From: Streptomyces rubrogriseus
GTDB lineage: Bacteria > Actinomycetota > Actinomycetes > Streptomycetales > Streptomycetaceae
Assembly (NCBI RefSeq): GCF_027947575.1
Contig: NZ_CP116256.1
Coordinates: forward strand, 1,550,001-1,614,000
Length of the DNA: 64,000 nt
Direction: 5' to 3'
Shown: piece after piece, positions 40,159 to 49,452 of the stretch
Position numbering within the stretch: position 1 is the first letter of the stretch
Layout of the letters: every line of letters starts with the position of its first letter
Notes under the pieces: generated by a model
What the model was told of the DNA's origin: nothing
The model's input: the letters and a program-made list of their open reading frames with translations, nothing else
Databases searched by the model: none
Program-made: the position numbers and the translations under genes

Positions 40159-41096
40159 CCGCCACCAGTGCCGAGACGATCGTCCGCCCGGCGCGGGCGA
40201 GGACCGCCGCCGACAGCGCCGGCGTCCGCCGCGGGCAGGGCTTCCAGCACGGCGGCTGGTTCGTGGCCCCGTTCCTCGCGCTCTTCGCGCTCTTCGTGAT
40301 CTGGCCGCTGCTGCGCGGCCTCTACCTCAGCTTCACCGACGCCAACATCTCCGGCGACAGCGCGAACTTCATCGGCCGCGACAACTACAGCGAGGCCCTG
40401 AAGGACCCCCTGATGTGGGACGCGCTCGGCCACAGCGCGTACTTCACGCTGCTCGTCGTGCCCTGCATCACCGTCCTCGCCCTCCTCCTCGCGATGCTGG
40501 CCCACCACATCGAGCGCGGCAAGTGGCTGTGGCGGCTCTGCTTCTTCCTGCCGTTCCTGCTGCCGTCCACCGTCGCCGCGAACCTGTGGCAGTGGCTGTT
40601 CAACCCCGGCACCGGGATGGTCAACCACGTCTTCGGCCTCGAAACGCCCTGGCTGACCGACAAGTCGTACGCGATGCTCGCGGTCGTCATCACCACCCTG
40701 TGGTGGACCGTCGGCTTCAGCTTCCTGCTCTACCTCGCCGCGCTCCAGGGCATCCCCGCCCACCTCTACGAGGCCGCCAAACTGGACGGCGCGAACGCCT
40801 GGCACCGCATCCTGCACATCACGCTGCCGATGCTGCGCAACATCACCGGCCTCGTGATCGCCCTGCAGATCCTCGCCTCCCTCCAGGTCTTCGACCAGGC
40901 CGTCGTCATGCAGGACTTCGGACCCGGACCGGAGGACTCGACCCGCACCTTCGTGCAGTACACGCTCGAACAGGGCTTCACCAGCTACCGCGTGGGCTAC
41001 GCCTCCGCGATCTCCATCATCTTCTTCGTGCTCATCGCGGCCGTCGCCCTCGCCCGGATGTGGCTGCTGCGCAACCGTGAGGAGGGCGGCCGATGA
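40155..41096 (+). CDS. Sugar ABC transporter permease (MalF type)
   Basis: A 313-residue membrane protein with six helices and the permease signature 'YEAAKLDGANAWHRILHITLP' (EAA loop, near residue 205), which docks the ATPase. The N-terminal 30 residues are cytoplasmic. The start overlaps the binding-protein stop (ATGA), with GGAGGTG just upstream. It pairs with the next gene to form the membrane channel for an arabinose-type oligosaccharide. The fold and order (binding protein, MalF-like, MalG-like) are those of the CUT1 family. Confidence 0.92.
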   Translation: MTATSAETIVRPARARTAADSAGVRRGQGFQHGGWFVAPFLALFALFVIWPLLRGLYLSFTDANISGDSANFIGRDNYSEALKDPLMWDALGHSAYFTLLVVPCITVLALLLAMLAHHIERGKWLWRLCFFLPFLLPSTVAANLWQWLFNPGTGMVNHVFGLETPWLTDKSYAMLAVVITTLWWTVGFSFLLYLAALQGIPAHLYEAAKLDGANAWHRILHITLPMLRNITGLVIALQILASLQVFDQAVVMQDFGPGPEDSTRTFVQYTLEQGFTSYRVGYASAISIIFFVLIAAVALARMWLLRNREEGGR

Positions 41097-41956
41097 CCAC
41101 CGCCGCACCGCCGGTCCGCACCCGCCCCCGCCGGAGCTGGACCCCCGGCCAGATCGTGCTCACGCTCCTCGGCACCGCCGTCTCCGCGGTGTTCCTCGCC
41201 CCGCTCGCCTGGGCCCTGTTCACCTCGCTCAAGTCGGAGACCGAGGCGGTCGAGGTGCCCACGCACTGGCTGCCCGACGACTGGACCGGGCAGGCCTGGA
41301 AGGCCCTCTTCGAGACCGGCAACATCACCGACTGGTTCGTCAACTCGCTGGTCGTGTCGGTGTGCGTGACGGCGATCGTGCTGCTGGTCGCCGCGCTCGC
41401 CGGATACGGCTTCGCCCGCACCGAGTTCCGGGGCAAGGGCGTCCTGATGGGCGTGGTGATGGCGGGCCTCATGGTCTCCCCGGCCGTGCTCGGCGTCCCG
41501 CTGTTCACCACCGTCCAGCAGATGGGGATGGTCGACACCTACTGGGGCATGATCCTGCCGCAGTGCGCGCCCGCCGCGATGGTCTACATCCTCTACAAGT
41601 TCTTCCAGGGCATCCCGCGCGAGCTGGAGGAGGCCGCCTTCATCGACGGCGCGGGCCGCTGGCGCGTCTTCTTCACGATCATCGTGCCGCTGTCGCGCCC
41701 CTCGCTCGCGGCGGTCGGCATCTTCACCTTCATCAGCTCCTGGAACAACTTCCTGTGGCCCTACATGGTCACCAACAACCCCGACCTGATGACCATGCCG
41801 AACGGCATCGCGACCGTCATGAACTCCTACGGCATCCAGTGGGCCCAGCTCATGGCCGGCGGCCTGATGGCCGGCCTGCCGCTGATCGTCGTCTTCGTCT
41901 TCTTCCAGCGCCAGATCGTGGCGGGCGTCGCCCACACGGGCCTGGCCGGCCAGTAG
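41093..41956 (+). CDS. Sugar ABC transporter permease (MalG type)
   Basis: The 287-residue second permease has six helices and the EAA loop 'LEEAAFIDGAGRWRVFFTII' near residue 178. Its start overlaps the first permease by ATGA, and the GH51 arabinofuranosidase follows after 28 bases with its own GAAAGGA ribosome site. It completes the CUT1 importer; the ATP-binding subunit must come from elsewhere in the genome. Confidence 0.92.
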   Translation: MTTAAPPVRTRPRRSWTPGQIVLTLLGTAVSAVFLAPLAWALFTSLKSETEAVEVPTHWLPDDWTGQAWKALFETGNITDWFVNSLVVSVCVTAIVLLVAALAGYGFARTEFRGKGVLMGVVMAGLMVSPAVLGVPLFTTVQQMGMVDTYWGMILPQCAPAAMVYILYKFFQGIPRELEEAAFIDGAGRWRVFFTIIVPLSRPSLAAVGIFTFISSWNNFLWPYMVTNNPDLMTMPNGIATVMNSYGIQWAQLMAGGLMAGLPLIVVFVFFQRQIVAGVAHTGLAGQ

Positions 41957-41984
41957 CCCCCTCACCCCGTCCCGAAAGGAAAAG

Positions 41985-43490
41985 ATGCGCACCGCCCGCT
42001 TCACCCTCGACCCCGCCTTCACCGTCGGCGCCGTCAACCCCCGTCTCTTCGGCTCCTTCGTCGAACACCTCGGACGCTGCGTGTACACCGGCGTCTTCGA
42101 GCCCGGCCATCCCACCGCGGACGCCGAGGGCCTGCGCCAGGACGTGCTGGAGCTGGTCCGGGAGCTCGGCGTCACCGCCGTCCGCTACCCCGGCGGCAAC
42201 TTCGTCTCCGGGTACAAGTGGGAGGACTCGGTCGGTCCGGTGGAGGACCGCCCGCGCCGCCTCGACCTCGCCTGGCGCTCCACCGAGACCAACCGCTTCG
42301 GCCTCTCCGAGTACATCGCCTTCCTGAAGAAGATCGGCCCGCAGGCCGAGCCCATGATGGCGGTCAACCTCGGCACCCGCGGCGTCGCCGAGGCGCTCGA
42401 ACTCCAGGAGTACGCCAACCACCCCTCCGGCACGGCCCTGTCCGACCTGCGCGCCGAGCACGGCGACAAGGACCCCATCGGCATCAGGCTCTGGTGCCTG
42501 GGCAACGAGATGGACGGCCCCTGGCAGACCGGCCACAAGACCGCCGAGGAGTACGGCCGGATCGCCGCCGAGACCGCCCGCGCCATGCGCCAGATCGACC
42601 CGGACGTCGAACTGGTCGCCTGCGGGTCGTCCGGGCAGTCCATGGAGACCTTCGCCGAGTGGGAGGCGACGGTCCTGGCGGAGACCTACGACCTGGTCGA
42701 CCACATCTCGCTGCACGCCTACTACGAGCCGCACGACGGGGACGTCGACTCCTTCCTCGCCTCCGCCGTGGACATGGAGTCGTTCATCGAGAACGTCGTC
42801 GCCACCTGCGACCACGTCGGCGCCCGCCTCAAGTCGAAGAAGAAGATCAACCTTTCCTTCGACGAGTGGAACGTCTGGTACATGACCAAGACGCAGGCCG
42901 AGGTCAGCGCCCTGGACTGGCCCGAGGCGCCCCGCCTGCTCGAGGACAACTACAGCGTCATGGACGCGGTCGTCTTCGGTTCGCTCCTGATCGCCCTGCT
43001 GCGGCACGCCGACCGCGTCACCGTGGCCTGCCTCGCGCAGCTCGTCAACGTCATCGCGCCGATCATGACCGAGCCGGGCGGCCCGGCCTGGCGCCAGACG
43101 ACGTTCTTCCCCTTCTCCCAGGCCTCGAAGTACGGCCGAGGCGAGGTGCTCGACGTCCGGGTGGACTCACCCACGTACGAGACGGGCAAGTACGGCGAGG
43201 CCGACCTGCTGCACGCCACCGCCGTGCGCGCCGAGGACGGCTCGGTGACCGTCTTCGCCGTCAACCGCTCGCGCACCGGGACCCTCCCGCTGGAGGTCGC
43301 CCTGAGCGGCCTGGAGCTGACCGAGATCGTCGAGCACAGCGCCCTCGCGGACACCGACCCCGACGCCCGCAACACCCTCGCCGAGCCCGAGCGGGTGGTC
43401 CCGCACACGGTCGACGGCACCTCCCTGAGGGACGGCCGGCTCACCGCCGCCCTGGAACCGCTGTCCTGGAACGTGATCCGGCTGCGCTGA
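41985..43490 (+). CDS. Alpha-L-arabinofuranosidase, GH51
   Basis: A 501-residue intracellular enzyme (no signal peptide) that releases L-arabinose from imported arabino-oligosaccharides. The GH51 motifs are complete: 'FGSFVEHLGRCVYTG' near the start, the acid/base Glu175 in 'CLGNEMDGPWQ' and the nucleophile Glu294 in 'FDEWNVWY'. A C-terminal beta domain ends 'EPLSWNVIRLR'. These residue numbers match those of the well-studied Geobacillus GH51 enzyme as I recall. It is the fourth gene of the ABC importer operon, which ties transport to hydrolysis. It converges on the GH35-like gene across a 12-base gap with a palindrome. Confidence 0.95.
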   Translation: MRTARFTLDPAFTVGAVNPRLFGSFVEHLGRCVYTGVFEPGHPTADAEGLRQDVLELVRELGVTAVRYPGGNFVSGYKWEDSVGPVEDRPRRLDLAWRSTETNRFGLSEYIAFLKKIGPQAEPMMAVNLGTRGVAEALELQEYANHPSGTALSDLRAEHGDKDPIGIRLWCLGNEMDGPWQTGHKTAEEYGRIAAETARAMRQIDPDVELVACGSSGQSMETFAEWEATVLAETYDLVDHISLHAYYEPHDGDVDSFLASAVDMESFIENVVATCDHVGARLKSKKKINLSFDEWNVWYMTKTQAEVSALDWPEAPRLLEDNYSVMDAVVFGSLLIALLRHADRVTVACLAQLVNVIAPIMTEPGGPAWRQTTFFPFSQASKYGRGEVLDVRVDSPTYETGKYGEADLLHATAVRAEDGSVTVFAVNRSRTGTLPLEVALSGLELTEIVEHSALADTDPDARNTLAEPERVVPHTVDGTSLRDGRLTAALEPLSWNVIRLR

Positions 43491-43506
43491 CCCGGACCCG
43501 GGTCAG
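43487..43506. terminator. Dyad spanning both convergent stop codons
   Basis: CTGACCCGG (43487-43495) and CCGGGTCAG (43498-43506) are inverted copies with two bases between. The element includes the stop codons of the arabinofuranosidase and the GH35-like gene, so it may act as a compact bidirectional terminator. Confidence 0.5.
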
Positions 43507-46304
43507 CCGCCGCGCCGGCCGGGGGAGGGGACGGGCTTCACCGGCACTCCTCCGGCCGCGCCGCCCAGCAGCTCCAGGCGCACCGCGCCCGGCCCCGACG
43601 GCGCGCCGCCGCCGGACAGGACGGCGAGGGCCAGGGTGTTGGCGGCGGCCCGGCTGCGCAGGATGCCGTTCGGCAGGACGAAGGTGTGCGGGGCGCCGGT
43701 GCGGCCGCCCACGTACGTGCCCAGGTTCCAGCCGTTCAGGAAGACCTGGACGCGGTGGGCGCCGGTGCCGCGGAACGGGCTTCCGTCGAGGCGCAGCCCC
43801 ACCGAGGCGTCGACCTCCGGCGGGACGTCCAGGCGGAACGTGGTCCGGTACCAGGTCACGCCCTGGCGCCGGTCCCCGCCGGGCAGCGCCGCCGGGGACA
43901 CCCGCTCCCACCCGGCGTCGTCGTACCCGGGCAGGTGCCAGCCGTGGCGCTCCCCGTACAGCCCGCCGTTGTTGAGCGGCCCGCGCACCGGGTCGGGGGC
44001 GGCCGCGCCCATGATCCGCCAGCGCACCTCGGGCGAGGCGCCCTCGAAAGCGGCCGACGTCAGCCCGCGGGCCTCCCGGTACGCGTCCTGGCCGTGCTGG
44101 GTGCGGCGGACCAGGACGGACAGGACGGCGCCGGGGTCCCCCTCGCCGCCCTTGCTCCCCTCGCCCGCCCCGCTCCCGGCGGCCCGCCGCAGCCCGGCGC
44201 GCAGGTCCTCCGGCAGCTCGAACGCGGCCGTGCCGGTCCAGGTGCCCTTCCCGTCGCCCGCCCCGTCCGGCTGGTGGCTGCCGAGCGGCACCCCGTCCAG
44301 CCAGGCCATCAGCAGGCCGTCCGCGCCCGTGCGGTACGAGAGGGACACCCGCTCGAGACCCGTGGCCCCGGTGAGGCGCGCGCGGTACCAGACGTCGCCG
44401 TAGTGGAAGCCGTAGTCGTCGGCGAAGAGCACCGGCCGGCCGTCGGGGACCGGGGTCGTGCTGTGCGTCGTGCGCCGGTCGGCGACCGTCCACCCCTCGT
44501 CGCCGTAGTCGGGCCGGGACTCGAAGTTCTCCGTGCGCCGGCGCCAGCCGTCCAGCGCGGGCAGCACCAGGTCGGGCACGCCCGGCAGCGGCCACACGGA
44601 CATCAGGCTCAGGGCGCGGCCCAGGCCCGACTGCACCGCCTCGCCGTTCCAGGTGATGTCGGTGATGCCGGGCGGCGCCCACACCTCCAGCTCGCGCCCG
44701 GCGACCGTGTCACCGGTCAGCCGGATCGTCGCACCGTCCAGGGCGGCCTCGCGCAGCAGCTCGGGGCCGCGCACCAGGACCCGGCCCGACGGGGTCTCGT
44801 ACGGCCACAGCCGCAGCGAGGCGGCGTCGTCGGCGACGATCAGCAGCAGGGTGCGGTCGGTGTCGCCGCTGCGTACCCGCACCCGGGTCAGCCGGTCCTC
44901 CTGGAGCGGCACCGTCACGTGCAGCCGCCCGCGGTCGAAGGCCCAGGCCGCCTCCTCGTCCAGCCGGGTCGGCCACGGCTCGTCCGGGCAGTCCAGGACC
45001 AGGTGCGCCATCTCGCCGGCCCGCCCCACGAACGCGGCGATGTCCAGCCGCCCGACGCTCATGGCCAGCATGGGCTGCACGGTGGCGTACGCCAGCTTGC
45101 GTCCCGAGCCCAGGCGCAGGCCGGTGGCGAAGAGCTTGGCGTCCCGGGCGGGCACGGTGACCTCCACGTCGGCCCCGCCCATGGGGAGGGTCGAGGTGAC
45201 GTCGGCGGCGGAGTCGTTGCGCAGGACGTAGGCGTGTGCCCCGGTGTCCGGGTCGGCCAGGTGCCGTACCCGGACCCGTGCGTCGCTGGTCCGGACCGCC
45301 TCCGCCTCGGTCATCCCGGTGAAGTCCGGGACGTGGCGCAGCAGTTGACCGAGCTGGTGGAGCGGCGCGAGCTTGTCCGTCGGCCGCCGCGCCTCGTCGA
45401 TCGCCGCGTTCGGGTCGTAGGTCGGTGAGGGCGCCGAGGGCGCGGGCAGCCAGCCCCACGAGGTGCCGCCGAACGCCGTCCGGACGTTGTGCAGGGTGCT
45501 CCCGCGCGCCAGGCGGTCGAAGTGGACCCGCCGGGCCTCGGCGGCGTCCCGGACCGGCCCCGGCTCCCGACGGGCGAGCGGCGTGTCACCGTGCAGCAGG
45601 GGCACGTCGATGCCGTCGGCGCGCATCCTCGTGCGCAGGAGGTCCAGACCGGCGCGCCCCGGGGCGTCGGCCCGGTAGAGCAGCACCGTGCCGGTGCCCC
45701 GGGTGAACAGGTGCCGGGCGGCGACGGCGTCGACCCGGCCCAGCCACTCGTCGGCGTGGCGCAGATACGCCGGGTCGGTGCTCCCGGCCCGGCCCCCGAC
45801 GGTCGTCAGCCAGCCGGGCAGGCCCCCGGCGTCCACGTCGGCGCCGATGTACGGGCCGGGGTGCAGGACGACGTACAGCCCGCACTCGGCGGCCGTGCGC
45901 AGGAACAGGTCGAGGTCGCGGACACCGGTGAAGTCGTACGCGCCGGGGGCGGGGGAGTGCTGGTTCCAGGCGAGGCGGACGTCGACCGCGTTGTGGCCGT
46001 AGGCCCGCATCTTCTGGAGCACGTCCCGCCACAGGGACGGGCTCGGCAGCCGGAAGGGATGCAGCTCGCCGGACCACAGGGCCAGCCGCCTGCCGTCCAC
46101 CAGCAGCGAGTCGTCCTTCAGCGTGACCCGGTGGCGCGCGCCGTCGGCGCGGGGCGGGCCGGGCGGCGGCCCGGTGGGCGCGGGGCCCGGGGCGCCGGAG
46201 GCGGGCAGCACCGTGCTGCCGCCCAGCGCGAGACCGAGGACGGTGGTGCCCGCGAGGGCGCTGAACGCTCGTCTGCCGAGCCTGCTGGGCCTGCTGAGCT
46301 CCAA
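43503..46304 (-). CDS. Secreted GH35-like (beta-galactosidase-fold) protein lacking catalytic glutamates
   Basis: The 933-residue protein has a twin-arginine-like signal 'SRLGRRAFSALAGTTVLGLA'. I place its start at the TTG ending at 46304, preceded by AGGAG; the frame is open further. The GH35 barrel is visible: 'LWSGELHPFRLPSPSLWRDV', 'HPGPYIGADVDAGGLPGWL', and 'AFGGTSWGWLPAPSAPSPTYDP' with 'IDEARRPTDK'. But the acid/base motif (normally xENEYG) reads YRADAPGR, and the 60 or so residues that carry the nucleophile Glu are missing before the GGTSWGW strand. It is therefore probably a sugar-binding pseudoenzyme, unless catalysis uses other residues. C-terminal jelly-roll domains are retained. 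It is divergent from an Rrf2 regulator. Confidence 0.75.
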   Translation of the reverse strand: MELSRPSRLGRRAFSALAGTTVLGLALGGSTVLPASGAPGPAPTGPPPGPPRADGARHRVTLKDDSLLVDGRRLALWSGELHPFRLPSPSLWRDVLQKMRAYGHNAVDVRLAWNQHSPAPGAYDFTGVRDLDLFLRTAAECGLYVVLHPGPYIGADVDAGGLPGWLTTVGGRAGSTDPAYLRHADEWLGRVDAVAARHLFTRGTGTVLLYRADAPGRAGLDLLRTRMRADGIDVPLLHGDTPLARREPGPVRDAAEARRVHFDRLARGSTLHNVRTAFGGTSWGWLPAPSAPSPTYDPNAAIDEARRPTDKLAPLHQLGQLLRHVPDFTGMTEAEAVRTSDARVRVRHLADPDTGAHAYVLRNDSAADVTSTLPMGGADVEVTVPARDAKLFATGLRLGSGRKLAYATVQPMLAMSVGRLDIAAFVGRAGEMAHLVLDCPDEPWPTRLDEEAAWAFDRGRLHVTVPLQEDRLTRVRVRSGDTDRTLLLIVADDAASLRLWPYETPSGRVLVRGPELLREAALDGATIRLTGDTVAGRELEVWAPPGITDITWNGEAVQSGLGRALSLMSVWPLPGVPDLVLPALDGWRRRTENFESRPDYGDEGWTVADRRTTHSTTPVPDGRPVLFADDYGFHYGDVWYRARLTGATGLERVSLSYRTGADGLLMAWLDGVPLGSHQPDGAGDGKGTWTGTAAFELPEDLRAGLRRAAGSGAGEGSKGGEGDPGAVLSVLVRRTQHGQDAYREARGLTSAAFEGASPEVRWRIMGAAAPDPVRGPLNNGGLYGERHGWHLPGYDDAGWERVSPAALPGGDRRQGVTWYRTTFRLDVPPEVDASVGLRLDGSPFRGTGAHRVQVFLNGWNLGTYVGGRTGAPHTFVLPNGILRSRAAANTLALAVLSGGGAPSGPGAVRLELLGGAAGGVPVKPVPSPGRRGG

Positions 46305-46401
46305 GGGAGCCTCTCCTGTAGCGCGCGTGTCTGCGGTCCCACCGCCTGCGCGGGACCGCCTGTGCCGGGCCATTGTCCCAGCGGACGCCACAATGGTCGG
46401 C

Positions 46402-46860
46402 ATGAGGATCTCGGCGCGTGCGGACTACGCGGTACGGGCGGTACTGGAACTGGCCGTCCGGCAGGACGGTTCCCCGGTCAAGGCGGAGGACGTGGCCGCC
46501 GTCCAGGACATTCCGCACAAGTTTCTGGAGGGGATCCTCGGGGACCTCAGGCGCGGCGGCGTCGTGGAGAGCCGGCGCGGCGGGGGCGGCGGGTACCGGC
46601 TGGCGCGCGGGGCGTCGCAGATCACGGTGGCGGACGTGATCCGGGCGGTGGACGGCCCGATCGTCTCGGTGCGCGGGGAGCGGCCGACGGAGCTGGTGTA
46701 CACGGGCACCGCGGGGCCCCTGCTGCCGCTGTGGGTGGCGCTGCGTGCCAATGTGCGCAGGATCCTGGAGGGCGTGACCATCGCGGACCTCGCGGCGGAC
46801 GCGCTGCCGGACCCGGTGCGGGAGCTGGCGGCGGAACCGGCGGCGTGGGAGAACCCGTAG
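46402..46860 (+). CDS. Rrf2-family transcriptional regulator
   Basis: The 152-residue protein begins with the Rrf2 hallmark 'MRISARADYAVRAVLELAV' and continues with the helix-turn-helix 'DIPHKFLEGILGDLRRGGVV' and wing 'SRRGGGGGYRLARGAS'. There are no cysteines, so it does not bind the iron-sulphur cluster of IscR or NsrR and may sense a small molecule or thiol state otherwise. The ATG at 46402 is chosen because it gives the canonical N-terminus; an ATG three codons earlier is also in frame. It is divergent from the GH35-like gene, with about 97 bases between starts, and may regulate it. Confidence 0.88.
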   Translation: MRISARADYAVRAVLELAVRQDGSPVKAEDVAAVQDIPHKFLEGILGDLRRGGVVESRRGGGGGYRLARGASQITVADVIRAVDGPIVSVRGERPTELVYTGTAGPLLPLWVALRANVRRILEGVTIADLAADALPDPVRELAAEPAAWENP

Positions 46861-46966
46861 GCCCCTCGCGCGGTGGCCCCCCGGGTGGTGGGAACCGGCC
46901 GGTGTGAATGGCCGGGAGAGTGCCTGTCCGCCCGCGGTGGGGCTCCCTACGATGCGGGCGTTCCGT

Positions 46967-47001
46967 GAATGTCATGTGCACACCATGTGTAGATGGCATT
47001 C
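46967..47001. promoter_or_regulatory. Imperfect inverted repeat upstream of the DUF4360 gene
   Basis: GAATGTCAT (46967-46975) pairs with ATGGCATTC (46993-47001) at eight of nine positions. It lies 39 bases before the ATG at 47040 and could be an operator or an RNA hairpin in the leader. Confidence 0.35.
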
Positions 47002-47039
47002 AACCACATCCACCCCCCACCGACCGGGATGGGAGACCC

Positions 47040-47696
47040 ATGGCCACCGGCCTGCTCCTGAGCGGCACGATCGCCGCGCTCCTCACCTCCGTGCTGCCCG
47101 CGCAGCAGCACCAGTCCTCCGGCGGGTTCGAGGACCCGCCGCCGGACAAGATCGTCATCAAGGTCGCCACCGTGAACGGCTCCGGCTGTCCGCAGGGCAC
47201 GGCGGCGGTCGCCGTCTCCGGCGACAACACGGCGTTCACCGTCACGTACAGCGACTACCTCGCCCAGGCGGGCGGCGACTCCGCGCCCACCGACTTCCGC
47301 AAGAACTGCCAGCTCAACCTGCTCGTCCACGTCCCGCAGGGCTTTACCTACGCGGTCGCCAGCGCGGACTACCGGGGCTTCGCCGCCCTCCAGCCCGGTG
47401 CGAAGGGCACCCAGCGGGCCTCGTACTACTTCCAGGGCTCGCCGAACACGGAGTACCGCACCCACCCCTTCGGCGGCCCCTACGACGACAACTGGCAGGC
47501 CACCGACAGCACCGACTGGGCGCAGCTGGTCTGGGCGCCCTGCGGGGTCCAGCGCAACTTCAACATCAACACGGAGCTGCGGGTGAGCACCGGGACCTCC
47601 GACCCCGACGAGGTGAGCTTCATGACGATGGACTCCACGGACGGTGACATCAGCACGGTGTACCACCTGGCGTGGAAGGAGTGCCCGGAGTCCTGA
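47040..47696 (+). CDS. Secreted DUF4360 protein
   Basis: A 218-residue exported protein: MATGLLLSGTIAALLTSVLP signal, then the DUF4360 core 'KVATVNGSGCPQGTAAVAV', 'FRKNCQLNLLVHVPQG', 'YAVASADYRGFAAL' and 'LVWAPCGVQRNFNI', ending 'VYHLAWKEC'. Four spaced cysteines could form two disulphides. The family is widespread in Streptomyces and fungi and has no confirmed function. The ATG at 47040 follows GGGAGA; the longer frame upstream crosses an inverted repeat and has no signal peptide. It converges on the PstS-like receptor gene. Confidence 0.85.
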   Translation: MATGLLLSGTIAALLTSVLPAQQHQSSGGFEDPPPDKIVIKVATVNGSGCPQGTAAVAVSGDNTAFTVTYSDYLAQAGGDSAPTDFRKNCQLNLLVHVPQGFTYAVASADYRGFAALQPGAKGTQRASYYFQGSPNTEYRTHPFGGPYDDNWQATDSTDWAQLVWAPCGVQRNFNINTELRVSTGTSDPDEVSFMTMDSTDGDISTVYHLAWKECPES

Positions 47697-47724
47697 CCGG
47701 GCCGCCGCGGGCCCCTTCGGGGCG

Positions 47725-49293
47725 TCACCTCGCGGCGGGCGCACCGTCCGGCCGGCACAGCAGCGGCTTGTCCAGCTCGGCGCAGGGGCGGTGGCCCCTT
47801 GAGCGGACGATGTCCTTGCCCACCTCGTCGGCGAGGTAGCGCAGGAAGCCCGCCGCGATCGAGTCGGCCGGCGGTTCGCCGTAGGTGTAGGCGATCTCCG
47901 TCTGCCAGTACGGGTACGCCCCCTGGTCGGCGCCCTCCAGGGTGGCCGGGTAGCCGTCGATGCGGATCTGCCGGACGTCGTCGTGTGCGGCGGCCGCGCC
48001 GACCTCGCTGTGCCCCAGGGCCCCCGGGGTCGAGGCCACCGTGTCCAGCAGTGTCCCGGTGCCGCCAACCTCGCAGCGGCCCGGCCGGTCGCGGTCGAGC
48101 CCCGCGCAGTCGGGCGTGGTGACCGCCGGGAGGGGGCGGCCGTCGAGGACCTGCCGTTCGAGCGTGGTCCGGGTGCCCGAGCCGGGGTTCCGGCTGACCA
48201 GGTGGATGGGGACGTCGTTGCCGCCCACCTGGCTCCAGTTGGTGACGCGCCCGGCGTAGACGTCCCGTACCTGCTTCAGGGACAGGTCCTCGACCCCCGC
48301 CTCCTTGTGCACGACCAGGGTGAACAGGGACAGCGCGACGGGCCTCGGCAGCAGCCGCGGGCGGCCGTCGGACTTCGGTCCGTCGCTGAACGTCAGGCTG
48401 TTGCCGAGGCCCCGGCCGTCCGGGAGCCGGGCGGCCGCACCGGCGGCGGCGAGGGTGTCGAGTCCGTCGACGCTGCCCTTGAAGGAGGTGGCGGTGAGCG
48501 GGATGCGGGCGTCCGGGCAGGTCCGCTCGTACTGCTCCGCGGCCTCCCGCAGCACCGGCGCGAAGGCCGTGGAGCCCGACAGGTGCAGGGTCCCGGCGGC
48601 GCAGTCCAGCGGGGCGGCGGCGTCCTCGCCCCCGGTCAGGGTGAACGCCGACTGGGTGGCGCTGACCAGGATGAGCGAGGCGAGCAGCCAGCGGACCTGG
48701 CGCGAGGCGAAGGGGTAGTACGCGGTCTTCCTGATGTTCCCGCCGCGCACCCCGCCGACGATCCCGGCGGTGACCTCGGGCTCGGGGAACTCGGGCTCGG
48801 TGAAGCCCTCCTCGCGGTCCAGGACCGCCAGGACCTTGTAGTGCGCCCGGCGGTTGAGGATCACCTTGGGCAGTTTGACCTCCCTGCCCGTGGTCTCGAA
48901 GCCCTCGGCCCCCGGCACGAAGAAGGTGGGCGGCACCTGGGGGCTGCGCTCGGTGACGGTCATGCCGACGACGCGGCGGCCGGGGAAGGCGATGCGTATG
49001 CCCACGGGGTCGCTGGCGGGAGCGACGTAGTCGGCGGCGACGACCGGGCTCCAGCCGGCGTTCTCGATGCGCAGCAGGACGACCGAGGGGTCGCGCAGGT
49101 TCGTACCGTCCCACTGCATGCGCTGGAGCACCGTGGTGGCGGGCCCCGAGGCGGCCGAGTCCCGGATCGTGGTGTCCAGCTGGACGCGGTAGCCGAGCCG
49201 TTTGCGGCCCGCCAGCACGAACTCCCACAGCGCGGCCGCCACGGGCACGGCCAGACCCAGGACGGCGGCCAAGGACCCCCAGGACAGACTCAC
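47725..49293 (-). CDS. Membrane-anchored PstS-like binding-protein receptor
   Basis: The 522-residue protein starts at GTG (VSLSWGSLAAVLGLAVPVAA), after GGGGGAG. It has an N-terminal helix, about 160 residues that would be cytoplasmic ('YRVQLDTTIRD', 'VVLLRIENAGWSP'), a second helix 'WLLASLILVSATQSAFTL' near residue 205, and a C-terminal PstS-like domain: 'LHLSGSTAFAPVLREAAEQY', 'VHLVSRNPGSGTRTTLERQV' and 'GYPATLEGADQGAYPYWQ'. The GSTAFAP and NPGSGTR motifs are the anion-binding segments. No permease or ATPase is next to it, so it looks like a receptor rather than an importer part. The ligand, perhaps phosphate, is unproven. Confidence 0.8.
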   Translation of the reverse strand: MSLSWGSLAAVLGLAVPVAAALWEFVLAGRKRLGYRVQLDTTIRDSAASGPATTVLQRMQWDGTNLRDPSVVLLRIENAGWSPVVAADYVAPASDPVGIRIAFPGRRVVGMTVTERSPQVPPTFFVPGAEGFETTGREVKLPKVILNRRAHYKVLAVLDREEGFTEPEFPEPEVTAGIVGGVRGGNIRKTAYYPFASRQVRWLLASLILVSATQSAFTLTGGEDAAAPLDCAAGTLHLSGSTAFAPVLREAAEQYERTCPDARIPLTATSFKGSVDGLDTLAAAGAAARLPDGRGLGNSLTFSDGPKSDGRPRLLPRPVALSLFTLVVHKEAGVEDLSLKQVRDVYAGRVTNWSQVGGNDVPIHLVSRNPGSGTRTTLERQVLDGRPLPAVTTPDCAGLDRDRPGRCEVGGTGTLLDTVASTPGALGHSEVGAAAAHDDVRQIRIDGYPATLEGADQGAYPYWQTEIAYTYGEPPADSIAAGFLRYLADEVGKDIVRSRGHRPCAELDKPLLCRPDGAPAAR

Positions 49294-49452
49294 GTCCGGC
49301 TCCCCCTCAGGACGGTGACACGGGAGGCCATGGTGGCGGGGGAGCGGCGGGAGGGGGCGCGACTCCGGTGACTCCACGGCTCGAATTCACCCGCCGGTCA
49401 CCTTCGGCACCCGCCGTTTTCCGGACGTCAACCGCCGTCCGTGCCGGGGGCA

